From: Geobacter sp.
GTDB lineage: Bacteria; Desulfobacterota; Desulfuromonadia; Geobacterales; Geobacteraceae
Direction of reading: 5' to 3'
Assembly (NCBI GenBank): GCA_003490025.1
Contig: DNJC01000076.1
Coordinates: 62,001 to 126,000 of the forward strand
DNA: 64,000 nucleotides
In this document: piece by piece, positions 8,596 to 16,831 of the stretch
Layout of the letters: every line of letters starts with the position of its first letter
Numbering within the stretch: the stretch's first letter is position 1
Made by a program: the position numbers and the translations under genes
Notes under the pieces: generated by a model
Seen by the model: only the letters and a program-made list of their open reading frames with translations
Database searches by the model: none
What the model was told of the DNA's origin: nothing

Positions 8596-10044
8596 ATGCT
8601 GAACGACAAGAAGATCCTCCTGGTGCACCCGCTCGGCTATCGGGCGGGGGCGGCCGGCCAAGACATCTCCCGCATCGCCAACATCATGCCCCCCCTGGGG
8701 CTGGCGAGCATCGCCGCCTACCTGGAGCGGCGCGGCACCGGGGCCGATATCGTCGACTGCTACGCGCGTCCCGATTCGGACCGGGTGATCCGGGATTACC
8801 TCTTGGCGGAAAAGCCGGCCTTCATCGGCCTGAGCTGCACCACCTCCAGCTTCCACGACGGCATCCGGATCGCCCAGATGGCGCGCCAGGCGCTACCCGG
8901 CATCCGGACCGTGTTCGGCGGCCCGCACGTCTCCGCGCTCAAGGAGGGCCTTTTCGCCGGCTTCCCCGCCATGGATTTCGCCGTGATCGGCGAGGGGGAG
9001 GAGACCATGTCCCAGCTCCTGCTGAAGGGAAACGACGACCCCGCCTCCGTTAAGGGGATCATCTACCGCCGGGGGGGCGAAGCGGTCTTCACCGGCTACC
9101 CTGAGCAGGGGCTGGTGCTGGACGATCTCCCCTTCCCGGCCTACGAGAAGCTCGCCGGCTTCCCGTCGTCCTACATGCTCCCGATCTTCAACTACCCGAA
9201 GACGCCGAACACGAGCTGCATCTCCAGCCGCGGCTGCCCCTACTCCTGCAGCTACTGCGACCGCTCCGTGTTCCGCCGCAGCTTCCGCTACAACTCGGCC
9301 GGCTATCTCTACGAGCACCTGCGCTACCTGAGGGAGCGCTTCGGGATACGGCACATCAACTTCTACGACGACCAGTTCACCTTCAACCGGCAGCGGGTCG
9401 AGGAGTTCACCTCGATGATGATCGAGCGTCCCCTCGGCATGACCTTCAACTGTGCCGTCCGGGCCGAGCACATCGACCCGGAACTCCTGACCCGGATGCG
9501 CAGCGCCGGCTGCTGGATGATGAGCCTCGGCATCGAGACCGGCGACGAGGAACTCCTGGCCCAGCACCGCCAGAACGCCGACCTGGACCACCTGGCGCAG
9601 AAGATCCGGATGATCAAGGACGCGGGCCTGCGGACCAAGGGGCTCCTGATGATGGGGCTTCCCGGGGAGACCGAGGCGAGCATCCGCCGGAGCATGAATT
9701 ACGTCTTCTCGCTCCCGATCGACGATTTCAACCTCGCCAAGTTCACCCCGTTCCCGGGCTCTCCGATCTACGAGAGGATCCACGAGCTGGGGGAATTCGA
9801 CGAGGACTGGGAGAAGATGGACTGCATGAATTTCCTCTTCGTCACCAAGGGGATGACCCGGGAGCGGCTGGAGTCGCTGTTCCAGGAGTTCTACCGGAAC
9901 CACTTCAAGCGCCCCAAGGTGCTCTGGGGCTACGTCACCATGCTCTGGCGCTCGCCGGACAGCTGGCTCCGTTTTCTCGGCAACCTGTCGAACTTCTTGA
10001 AGTTCACCAGGACGACGACGCGCCACATGGATGAGGAGAAGTAG
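8596..10044 (+). CDS. Cobalamin-binding-domain radical SAM protein 3 (HpnJ/BchE-like)
   Basis: A 482-residue protein with a textbook layout. The B12-binding domain has 'PPLGLASIAAYLERRG', 'FGGPHVS' and 'IGEGEETM'. The cluster motif is CPYSCSYC (C214, C218, C221), and the later barrel strands include 'GLLMMGLPGET'. Close relatives include HpnJ-type hopanoid and BchE-type enzymes, so a lipidic or polycyclic substrate is plausible. A GAGG-like SD lies before ATG 8596. The LpxL-like acyltransferase starts three bases after the stop. That both proteins act on the same ACP-bound or lipid product is inference. Confidence 0.84.
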   Translation: MLNDKKILLVHPLGYRAGAAGQDISRIANIMPPLGLASIAAYLERRGTGADIVDCYARPDSDRVIRDYLLAEKPAFIGLSCTTSSFHDGIRIAQMARQALPGIRTVFGGPHVSALKEGLFAGFPAMDFAVIGEGEETMSQLLLKGNDDPASVKGIIYRRGGEAVFTGYPEQGLVLDDLPFPAYEKLAGFPSSYMLPIFNYPKTPNTSCISSRGCPYSCSYCDRSVFRRSFRYNSAGYLYEHLRYLRERFGIRHINFYDDQFTFNRQRVEEFTSMMIERPLGMTFNCAVRAEHIDPELLTRMRSAGCWMMSLGIETGDEELLAQHRQNADLDHLAQKIRMIKDAGLRTKGLLMMGLPGETEASIRRSMNYVFSLPIDDFNLAKFTPFPGSPIYERIHELGEFDEDWEKMDCMNFLFVTKGMTRERLESLFQEFYRNHFKRPKVLWGYVTMLWRSPDSWLRFLGNLSNFLKFTRTTTRHMDEEK

Positions 10045-10047
10045 CTT

Positions 10048-11034
10048 TTGCGCCCGCAGGAGAGAGAAAGGGACGCGGCGCCCAAAGGGCAGGAGACGGG
10101 GGAGGCGAGGGGGCGGCAGTGGACCAGCCGTAGCATCGGCAGCGGCTGGCAGCACGGGGTCTTCTATCTCCTGATCCGGCTCGCCGGCAGGCAGGGGGCC
10201 TACCTCCTGCTCCTCTTCGTGGTCGCCTACTATACCCTGTTCCGCCCCGCGGTCCGGGCGCGCTCGACCCCTTACCTGAAGCGGCGCTTTCCCGGCCGGA
10301 GCGCGCTCCTCGGGCTCTGGGACAGCTACCGCCTGAACCTCGGCATCGGCCGGATCCTGGTGGACCGGGCGGTCCTGGGGATTCTCGGGCCGCAGCGGCT
10401 CAAGGTGAGCCTGGCCGGGCGGGAGCAGCTGGAGGCGCTCCTTGCCGAGGGGCGCGGTCTGCTGCTGGTGCCGGCCCATGTCGGCTGCTGGCAGCTCGCC
10501 ATGTCCAGCCTGAGCGCGCTCGATACCCGGGTCAGCCTGCTGATACACCGGGAAGAGGGGGATCTCGACCGCCACTTCTTCGAGCACGGCGGCGGGAGCG
10601 CCCCCTACCGCATCGTCGACCCGGCCGGCTACCTGGGCGGCACCCTGGAGATGCTTCAGGTCTTGAAACATGGGGAGGTCCTCTGTATTATGGGTGACCG
10701 CGTCATGGGGGGGGAGTCGGGCACGGTCAGCGTCGATTTCCTGGGGGGGGCGGTGGCGTTGCCGGTCAGCCCCTACAAGCTCGCCTCGGCGACCGGGGCG
10801 CCCGTGGCCGTCATCTTCCCTTACCAGACCGAGGCGGGAGGGTACGCCCTGCAGGTGGCAAGGGTGATCCGGGTGCCGGAGGGACTGGGCCGGTCGTCCC
10901 GGGCCTACCGCCCCTACGCGGCCGAGTTTGCCGAGGCGCTGGAGCGGTTCGTCGCCGACCATCCGTACCAGTTTTTCAACTTCTTCGACATGTGGGCCCC
11001 CGCGGTCAGCGGCAAGCCGGTCGGCAAGGAATAA
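10048..11034 (+). CDS. LpxL/HtrB-like lipid acyltransferase
   Basis: A 328-residue protein with an N-terminal membrane segment (about 38-66, 'LLIRLAGRQGAYLLLLFVV'). The acyltransferase core has 'VPAHVGCWQLAM', where the catalytic histidine is H144. LpxL enzymes have H-x4-E/D; here the sixth position is Gln149, so the usual acidic partner is changed. It probably transfers an acyl group from ACP to a lipid or sugar acceptor at the inner membrane. The start is TTG 10048 with AGGAG about 10 bases upstream; the first 20 residues are poorly typical and a later start is possible. The gene precedes an ACP. Confidence 0.72.
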   Translation: MRPQERERDAAPKGQETGEARGRQWTSRSIGSGWQHGVFYLLIRLAGRQGAYLLLLFVVAYYTLFRPAVRARSTPYLKRRFPGRSALLGLWDSYRLNLGIGRILVDRAVLGILGPQRLKVSLAGREQLEALLAEGRGLLLVPAHVGCWQLAMSSLSALDTRVSLLIHREEGDLDRHFFEHGGGSAPYRIVDPAGYLGGTLEMLQVLKHGEVLCIMGDRVMGGESGTVSVDFLGGAVALPVSPYKLASATGAPVAVIFPYQTEAGGYALQVARVIRVPEGLGRSSRAYRPYAAEFAEALERFVADHPYQFFNFFDMWAPAVSGKPVGKE

Positions 11035-11080
11035 AGAGCGTATCAATCCGGAACACCACCAATTTCAAGGAGCCGTTGCC

Positions 11081-11335
11081 ATGGATACCAAGAACAAACT
11101 GAAAAGGATACTCGTCGAGGATCTCAACCTGGAGGAACTGACACCCGAGGAGATCGACGACAGCGCGCCCCTCTTCGGCGACGGGCTCGGCCTCGATTCG
11201 CTCGACGCGGTGGAGCTGGTGGTGCTGGTGCAGAAGCATTTCGGCATCGAGATCAAGGACATGGAGGAGGGGCGCACGGCATTCCAGTCGGTGAACGCCC
11301 TGGCCGCCTACATCGAAGCGCGCCTCGCCGCATGA
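11081..11335 (+). CDS. Acyl carrier protein 1
   Basis: An 84-residue acidic helical protein with the phosphopantetheine attachment motif 'LGLDSLDAVEL'; serine 40 is the modified residue. It would carry the growing chain between the ketosynthases, dehydratase and acyltransferases encoded around it. ATG 11081 has AAGGAG about nine bases upstream; an in-frame upstream extension has no such site. The following ketosynthase ATG overlaps its stop codon. The locus has a second ACP at 18.2 kb, so the two may load different intermediates. Confidence 0.9.
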   Translation: MDTKNKLKRILVEDLNLEELTPEEIDDSAPLFGDGLGLDSLDAVELVVLVQKHFGIEIKDMEEGRTAFQSVNALAAYIEARLAA

Positions 11336-12516
11336 CGCACCCCTGGCCCGTCGCCATCACCGGACTGGGGTGCATCTGCGCCGCCGGGAACGATCTGGAG
11401 AGCTGCATGGAGGCGCTCTACAGCGGCCGGCGCGGACCTGCGGCACCTTCGCGCTTCACCAGCGGCCACCCGACCCGCTACCCGGTCTTCGAGGCCCCCG
11501 GTTTCGAGGAGCCGCCGGAGCTGCTGAGGACCAGCGCGCTCGCCCTGCACGCGGCGCGGGAGGCCCTTTCCGACGCCGGGCTCGACGCCGGCTCGCTGGA
11601 AGGGGTGCGGGTCGGGGTCTGCGTCGGCACCACGGTCGGCTCCGCCCTGAACAACGAGCAGTTCTGCCGCGACTACCGGGCCGGGGGTGACCCCGACCTC
11701 GCGCCTATAGAGCGGATCCTGCGCAGCAACCCCGCCTCGGTCATCGCCCGGGAATTCAAGCTCACCGGCCCCTGCCAGACCGTGGTCAACGCCTGCGCCT
11801 CCGGGACCGACGCCGTCGGCCTGGCCGCCTCGTGGATCAGGAGCGGCGCCTGCGACGCGGTCATCGCCGGCGGCGCGGACGAACTCGGCAGGATCACCTA
11901 CAACGGCTTCATCTCGCTCATGATCACCGACGAATCCCCCTGCAAGCCGTTCGACGCGAACCGCAAGGGGCTGAACCTCGGCGAAGGGGCGGGCATGCTG
12001 GTGCTGGAGTCGGAAGAGCTGCGCGCCAGGCGGGGTGGGCGCGCCCGCTCCTTCCTGCTCGGTTACGGCTCGGCCTGCGACGCGCACCACCTCACCGCGC
12101 CCAAACCGGACGGAGAGGGGCTGAGGGCGGCAATAGCCGAGGCGCTCTCCTGCTGCGGCACCCCCGCGCAGGCCGTTTCCTTCGTCAACGCGCACGGCAC
12201 CGGCACCCCCGACAACGACCGCGTCGAGAGCCGGGTCCTGGCCGACCTGCTCCCCGGGGTCCCCTTCCTCTCCACCAAGGGGTACACCGGGCACACCCTC
12301 GGTGCTGCGGGCGCCATCGAGGCGGTCTTCACCGTCGCCTGCCTGGAGCGCGGCAGGATTCCGGCCAGCGCCGGGTTCTCGACCCCCGACCCGGATCTGG
12401 GGGGGACGCCGGTGACCGGGTGCACCGGGATCGCCGGGACGGTCGCGCTCTCCGAGTCGCTCGCCTTCGGCGGCAACAACTCGGTCATTCTGCTCGGCAC
12501 AAGGGGTGCAAAATGA
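11332..12516 (+). CDS. Beta-ketoacyl-ACP synthase (FabF-like), second copy
   Basis: A 394-residue ketosynthase with complete catalytic residues: C155 in 'VNACASGTDAV', H288 in 'NAHGTGTPDND', and K316/H321 in 'TKGYTGHTLGAAGA'. It is closer to canonical FabF in length than the copy at 4.0 kb. It overlaps the ACP upstream and the Cys-less ketosynthase-like gene downstream, giving an ACP-KS-KS-beta cassette like a minimal type II polyketide synthase. This cassette probably elongates the chain; the relative roles of the two KS pairs are unknown. Confidence 0.9.
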   Translation: MTHPWPVAITGLGCICAAGNDLESCMEALYSGRRGPAAPSRFTSGHPTRYPVFEAPGFEEPPELLRTSALALHAAREALSDAGLDAGSLEGVRVGVCVGTTVGSALNNEQFCRDYRAGGDPDLAPIERILRSNPASVIAREFKLTGPCQTVVNACASGTDAVGLAASWIRSGACDAVIAGGADELGRITYNGFISLMITDESPCKPFDANRKGLNLGEGAGMLVLESEELRARRGGRARSFLLGYGSACDAHHLTAPKPDGEGLRAAIAEALSCCGTPAQAVSFVNAHGTGTPDNDRVESRVLADLLPGVPFLSTKGYTGHTLGAAGAIEAVFTVACLERGRIPASAGFSTPDPDLGGTPVTGCTGIAGTVALSESLAFGGNNSVILLGTRGAK

Positions 12517-13598
12517 TGCGGATCGCGATCAAGGGGATCGGGGCCGTCGGCGGCTTCGGCTGCGGCGCGGCCGATCTGGCGGCGGCGCTTGCGCGGGGCG
12601 TCGGGCGGGTCACCGGGCTTGTCGTGCCGACGGCGCAGGGGGAACTGCAGCTCCCCGCCTATCGGGCCGAGACCGAGCGTCTCGAACAGTTCGTGCCCAA
12701 GCGCGCCCTGCGCAGGATCGATCACTACTCGAAGATGGCGCTTCTGGGCGCCTACCTGGCCCTCGAGGACGGCGGCCTCCTCGGTTCGGATCTGAGCCGG
12801 CTCGGGGTCGTGGTAGCGAGCGGCTACGGGGCCACCTCGACCACCTTCGCCTTCCTCGACTCGATCATCGGCGACGGCGACATCTGCGCCTCGCCCACCC
12901 ATTTCGCCAATTCCGTGCACAACGCGGCCGCGGCGAACATCTCGATCATGCTGGGCGCCAAGGGGCCGAGCCTCACCGTGAGCCAGTTCGACATGTCCGT
13001 CCCTTCCGCCCTGGTGACGGCCCGCCTGTGGCTCGCCGAAGCGAGGGTCGACGCGGTGCTGTTCGGGGCGGTGGACGAGGCCTCCGACCTGATCGGCTAC
13101 CTGCAGCACCGCCGGTGCGGCCCGCGGCACGCGGGCGCCATCGCGCCCCTGGCCGGCGGGGAGAGTTCCGTGATCGGCGAGGGGAGCGCCTTCCTGCTCC
13201 TGACCCGAAAGGATGACACCCCGTCCTACTGCTCGATCGACGCGGTCGAAACGGGAAGCCTGTACCACGGCGAGTACTCCGCTCCCGGCGATCCCCTGTG
13301 GCTTCTGGGCGCCGACGGGCGCCGGGAGCTTTGCGCCCGCTACCGCGCCGCCGTGCCTGCGCAATCCCGGGTCGCCTGCTACGCGCCGATCTACGGCAGC
13401 ATGCCGGCAGCCGGAGCCTTCGACCTCGCCGCCGCCGCGTTGATCCTGCGGAGCGGCAGGGCCTACCCGATCGCCGGCGCCGCCGGCTGTGACATGCATG
13501 GCAACGCCGTGCCGCTCGAGACGGAAAGCATCTGCTCCCTGAGGCTCGCCGGCGACAACGAGTACGCGGCGGTAACGCTCTCGCGTAGGGGCGAATGA
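12513..13598 (+). CDS. Cys-less ketosynthase partner (chain-length-factor-like)
   Basis: A 361-residue ketosynthase-fold protein with no nucleophile. Where active enzymes read ACAS it reads FDMS (around residues 159-162, within 'TVSQFDMSVPSAL'), and the HGTGT histidine motif is not recognisable. It therefore resembles the KS-beta/chain-length factor of type II synthases. ATG 12513 overlaps the stop of the active KS. The last residues (RRGE) and the TGA stop are encoded inside a 30-bp perfect palindrome (13584-13613), so repeat insertion seems to have set the present C-terminus. Confidence 0.72.
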   Translation: MMRIAIKGIGAVGGFGCGAADLAAALARGVGRVTGLVVPTAQGELQLPAYRAETERLEQFVPKRALRRIDHYSKMALLGAYLALEDGGLLGSDLSRLGVVVASGYGATSTTFAFLDSIIGDGDICASPTHFANSVHNAAAANISIMLGAKGPSLTVSQFDMSVPSALVTARLWLAEARVDAVLFGAVDEASDLIGYLQHRRCGPRHAGAIAPLAGGESSVIGEGSAFLLLTRKDDTPSYCSIDAVETGSLYHGEYSAPGDPLWLLGADGRRELCARYRAAVPAQSRVACYAPIYGSMPAAGAFDLAAAALILRSGRAYPIAGAAGCDMHGNAVPLETESICSLRLAGDNEYAAVTLSRRGE

Positions 13599-13613
13599 TC
13601 ATTCGCCCCTACG
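13584..13613. repeat. 30-bp perfect palindromic (REP-like) repeat
   Basis: CGTAGGGGCGAATGA followed by its reverse complement forms a perfect palindrome. It contains the TGA stop of the preceding gene. Near copies with a 3- to 4-base loop lie at 15829-15852 and 15867-15891, so this is a dispersed repeat family. Confidence 0.85.
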
Positions 13614-13631
13614 GCAGCATCGGGAAAGGGA

Positions 13632-14303
13632 ATGGACATGGTACCTCCGGCAAGACGCGCCTCGGCGTTACCCGCTTTCCTCGGCGCGCTCTGCCTCGCG
13701 TTCCTGGCGCCCGGCCTGACGCCGCCGTGCGCCGCCGAACCGGCGCCCCCCGCAGCCGCCGTTTCCCCGGGCCTGACCGGCGAGGCGCCGATGGGCGCCG
13801 GCGTCTCGAAGCCTGGGCCCTTTCCCGACCAGCACGGCATGTCGATCGAGTACGGCTACACCTACGACCCCCGGCGCGATATCACCTTCATGCTGGCCAG
13901 GGTGTTCGCCAGCTACGACTACGGTACGGTCTGGCACCAGGACCGCCCGCCGGCCTTGAGGTTCAAGGTGGAAGCCGCCGCAGGGAGCACGCTCACCCCC
14001 GCGAGCGACCTGATCGCCTCGGCCAACATGCTCGCCCTGTATTACCCCGGCCGGCTGAGCGGCACGACCTTCCGCCCGTACCTGGAAGGGGGGATCGGCG
14101 TCATATACACGCAGTTCCGGGTGCCGGGCCAGGGGCTGCACTTCAACTTCAACCCGCTGCTCGGGGTGGGCTGCGAGCTGCCGCGGGCCGACGGCAGGCA
14201 CCCCTTCGCCGCGATCCGCCTGCATCACGTCTCCAACGCCGGCATTTCCCGCGAAAACCGCGGGCTCAATTCGGTGCAGCTGCAGGTCGGACGTTTCTTC
14301 TAG
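13632..14303 (+). CDS. PagL-like lipid A deacylase (acyloxyacyl hydrolase family)
   Basis: A 223-residue protein with an N-terminal signal peptide (hydrophobic about 13-29, cleavage near 'CAAEPA') and a beta-barrel-like body ending in 'QVGRFF', typical of outer-membrane proteins. The segment 'IRLHHVSNAGISRENRGLN' matches the PagL active-site region, with catalytic His199 and Ser201. PagL removes a 3-O-acyl chain from lipid A. Here it may trim lipid A or the cluster product in the outer membrane. The gene starts 18 bases after the REP palindrome. Confidence 0.75.
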   Translation: MDMVPPARRASALPAFLGALCLAFLAPGLTPPCAAEPAPPAAAVSPGLTGEAPMGAGVSKPGPFPDQHGMSIEYGYTYDPRRDITFMLARVFASYDYGTVWHQDRPPALRFKVEAAAGSTLTPASDLIASANMLALYYPGRLSGTTFRPYLEGGIGVIYTQFRVPGQGLHFNFNPLLGVGCELPRADGRHPFAAIRLHHVSNAGISRENRGLNSVQLQVGRFF

Positions 14304-14335
14304 GCCAGCAGGCGGCCGGAATCGGGAGTGACACC

Positions 14336-14785
14336 ATGCAAGAAAACGAAGTCCCCCAGGACGAGGCGCTCTTCGACGGCATGAGCGAGGTCTGTTACGC
14401 CCTCGACCAGTCGGGGCGCTACGTGCTCGCCAAAAGCGCCGGCTGGGAGCCCGCCAACATCGCCAACCTCCAGGCGTGGGACGTGATCCACGCGGAGGTG
14501 GCGGCGGTCCTTGCCCGGGTGCGCGCCGGCGAGCTGAGCCCGCTCGCCTTTCACATGGCGCGCCACCAGATGGATGCCAAGCTGCTGGCCGGTTACGCCG
14601 GACTCTTCTGCTGGCAGGTACGCAGGCACATGAAGCCGGCACCGTTTCGCAATCTGAACCCGGCGCGCCTGGCGCGCTACGCGGCGATCCTCAAGACCAC
14701 GACCGAAGAGCTCTGCCGCCTCCCGGAACGCTCCGGGGCGGCAGGGGTCGATACCGAGCCCCCCCTCCCGTCGAGGGAGGGGTAG
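14336..14785 (+). CDS. Unknown soluble protein in the biosynthetic locus
   Basis: A 149-residue protein with no signal peptide, membrane helix or motif I recognise with confidence. It is helix-rich. Tryptophans and the pattern 'FHMARHQMDAKLLAGYAGL' suggest a small compact fold, possibly with a helix-turn-helix-like C-terminal part ('LARYAAILKTTTEEL'). The N-terminal 'CYALDQSGRYVLAKSAGWEP' is distinctive. It lies between the deacylase and the BtrH-like gene and so may be a cluster-specific accessory. Start chosen at ATG 14336. The final residues and stop are formed by a palindromic repeat. Confidence 0.6.
   Translation: MQENEVPQDEALFDGMSEVCYALDQSGRYVLAKSAGWEPANIANLQAWDVIHAEVAAVLARVRAGELSPLAFHMARHQMDAKLLAGYAGLFCWQVRRHMKPAPFRNLNPARLARYAAILKTTTEELCRLPERSGAAGVDTEPPLPSREG
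14762..14782. repeat. GC-rich palindrome at gene 3' end
   Basis: CCCCTCCC, a 5-base loop, then GGGAGGGG. It encodes the C-terminal residues LPSREG of the upstream gene, whose TAG stop follows at once. Similar palindromes occur at 27300-27363 and 34958-34978. Confidence 0.7.
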
Positions 14786-14808
14786 CCAACGCCATAAGGA
14801 CCGATTAC

Positions 14809-15807
14809 GTGCAAACTCCCTTTCCCCACCGCCAGACGGCCCACTGCGAAAGCGGCGTCATCGCCAACCTGCTCACCCATCACGGTCTGCCGATGTCGGA
14901 GGCGATGGCGTTCGGCATCGGAGGGGGGCTCTTCTTCGGCTACCTTCCCTTCATACGGATCAACGGCCTGCCGCTCACGACCTTTCGCACCACGCCGGGG
15001 GGGATCTTCAACCGCGTCACCAAGCGGCTCGGCATCGGGGTGGCGTGCAAAAACTTCAAGAATCCGGACCAGGCGATGGCGGAGCTGGACAGCTACCTCG
15101 GCCGGGGCGTGCCGGTAGGGATGCAGACGGGGGTGTACTGGCTCCCCTATTTCCCGCCGGCGCTCCGTTTTCATTTCAACGCCCACAACATGATCGCTTT
15201 CGGCAAAAAGGGGGACGACTACCTGATCAGCGATCCGGTCTTCCCCGAGCCGGTCGTCTGCGCCGCCTCCGACCTGGCGCGGGCCCGTTTCGCCCAGGGG
15301 GCGCTGGCGCCGAAGGGAAGGATGTACTGCATCACCGCCGTCCCGAAAGCGCTCGACCTCGCACCGGCGATCCGGCAGTCGATCCGCGGCGTCTGCCGTT
15401 CGATGTCGGCGCCGTTTCCGCTCATCGGAACCCGCGGCATACGCTTTCTCGCCGGGCAGCTGGAGCGCTGGCCGGCCAGGCTGGGCGACCGGCGGGCCAT
15501 CCTCTACCTCGGCAACCTGATCCGGATGCAGGAGGAGATCGGCACCGGCGGCGGCGGGTTCCGCTTCATCTTTGCCGCTTTCCTCCAGGAGGCGGCCGAT
15601 GTCCTCGGGGAGAGCCGCCTCCTCGATCTGTCGCAACGGATGACGGCGGTGGGCGATCTCTGGCGCGAGTTCGCCGTGGCGGGGGCCCGGCACTGCAAGG
15701 GGCGCGCGGGGGAGGGGGAGGATTTCGGCGATCTGGCCCGCATGCTGCGCCGCTGCGGCGAAGAGGAGGGGGCGCTGCTGCGCGAACTCGCCTCGCTGGT
15801 GCGCTAG
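14809..15807 (+). CDS. BtrH-like (butirosin biosynthesis protein H N-terminal domain) protein
   Basis: A 332-residue cytoplasmic protein. The N-terminal 'HCESGVIANLLTHHGLPMSEAMAFGIGGGLFFGY' region (residues about 12-45) is the hallmark of BtrH_N proteins, with a conserved Cys likely serving as acyl-thioester nucleophile. In butirosin biosynthesis BtrH moves an acyl group from an ACP to an amine. With two ACPs in the locus, an analogous ACP-to-amine or ACP-to-alcohol transfer is a reasonable inference. Start GTG 14809 with AAGGA nine to ten bases upstream. No signal peptide. Confidence 0.7.
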   Translation: MQTPFPHRQTAHCESGVIANLLTHHGLPMSEAMAFGIGGGLFFGYLPFIRINGLPLTTFRTTPGGIFNRVTKRLGIGVACKNFKNPDQAMAELDSYLGRGVPVGMQTGVYWLPYFPPALRFHFNAHNMIAFGKKGDDYLISDPVFPEPVVCAASDLARARFAQGALAPKGRMYCITAVPKALDLAPAIRQSIRGVCRSMSAPFPLIGTRGIRFLAGQLERWPARLGDRRAILYLGNLIRMQEEIGTGGGGFRFIFAAFLQEAADVLGESRLLDLSQRMTAVGDLWREFAVAGARHCKGRAGEGEDFGDLARMLRRCGEEEGALLRELASLVR

Positions 15808-15828
15808 ACGTTTCCCCGGCGCGATAAC

Positions 15829-15891
15829 GTAGGGGCGAATCACATTCGCCCCGGTTCCTGGGACGTGTAGGGGCGAATCATCATTCGCCCC
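15829..15891. repeat. Two REP-like GTAGGGGCGAAT palindromes
   Basis: 15829-15852 and 15867-15891 each read GTAGGGGCGAAT, a short loop, then ATTCGCCCC. They are near copies of the palindrome at 13584-13613. They lie between the BtrH-like gene and the ABC transporter and could act as hairpins in the transcript. Confidence 0.8.
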
Positions 15892-15987
15892 GGTTTCGAA
15901 ACGCGGAGGTCATCCATAGTTCAGCCAGGCTCCACGGAAAATCGAAAAGAAGGGTCGGACGCCTCTCCCCGCCCCCCCGTCCTGCAG

Positions 15988-16716
15988 GTGGAGCGGCTGG
16001 TGAAGGTGTATCGCGGCGCCGGCGTCCCCGCGGTCGACGGGCTGGACTTCAGCGTCGCCGCCGGAGAGATCTTCGGGCTCCTTGGCCCCAACGGCGCCGG
16101 GAAGACCACCGCCATCTCCATCGTCTGCACGCTGCTGCGCCAGACCAGCGGCCGGGTGCTGCTCTGCTCGCACGACACGGCGCTCTATCCCTCCAGGGTG
16201 CGCGGCCTCTTCGGCCTCGCCCCGCAGGATTTAGCCCTCTACCCGAGCCTCAGCGCGCGGGAAAACCTCTCCTATTTCGGCAGGCTCTACGGCCTCACCG
16301 GCCGGCCGCTCTCCAGCCGGGTCGGGGAGTGCCTGGCGCTGGTCGGCCTCGCCGACCATGCCGACACGCGGGTCGACGCCTATTCGGGGGGGATGAAGCG
16401 GCGCGCCAACCTCGCGGCGGCCATCCTGCACACGCCGCGCCTGCTGATCCTCGACGAGCCGACGGTGGGGATCGACGCCCAGTCGCGCAACATGATCCTG
16501 GAAAACCTGAAAGGGCTGCGTGACGCCGGCATGACCATCGTCTACACCACGCATCACCTGGTTGAGGCGGAGCAGCTCTGCGACCGGGTCGCCATCATGG
16601 ACCGGGGGAGCATCATCGCCACCGGCACCCCGGAGGCGCTGGTCCGTCAGGTGGACGGCTGCGCCAACCTGGAGGATTACTTCCTGCACCTGACCGGTAC
16701 GGAGCTTCGCGATTGA
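15988..16716 (+). CDS. ABC transporter ATP-binding protein
   Basis: A 242-residue nucleotide-binding subunit with Walker A 'GPNGAGKT' (about residues 32-39), signature 'YSGGM', Walker B 'LLILDEP' and a following switch His ('YTTHH'). It belongs to the DrrA/ABC-2 export group and pairs with the permease encoded 115 bases downstream. The GTG start at 15988 is the first start in frame; the upstream open frame has no ATG/GTG/TTG, and the ribosome site is weak. Export of the cluster product is likely but the substrate is unproven. Confidence 0.87.
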   Translation: MERLVKVYRGAGVPAVDGLDFSVAAGEIFGLLGPNGAGKTTAISIVCTLLRQTSGRVLLCSHDTALYPSRVRGLFGLAPQDLALYPSLSARENLSYFGRLYGLTGRPLSSRVGECLALVGLADHADTRVDAYSGGMKRRANLAAAILHTPRLLILDEPTVGIDAQSRNMILENLKGLRDAGMTIVYTTHHLVEAEQLCDRVAIMDRGSIIATGTPEALVRQVDGCANLEDYFLHLTGTELRD

Positions 16717-16831
16717 ACCCGGTCAGCGACCCCCTGAAGGAGCGCCTTTTGCCGCGACTGAAACGACCAGAACCCGCAGAGATCCGCCGCCGGTCCCGGC
16801 GCCCCAAGCCGGCAGGAGGTAGCGCCGAACC

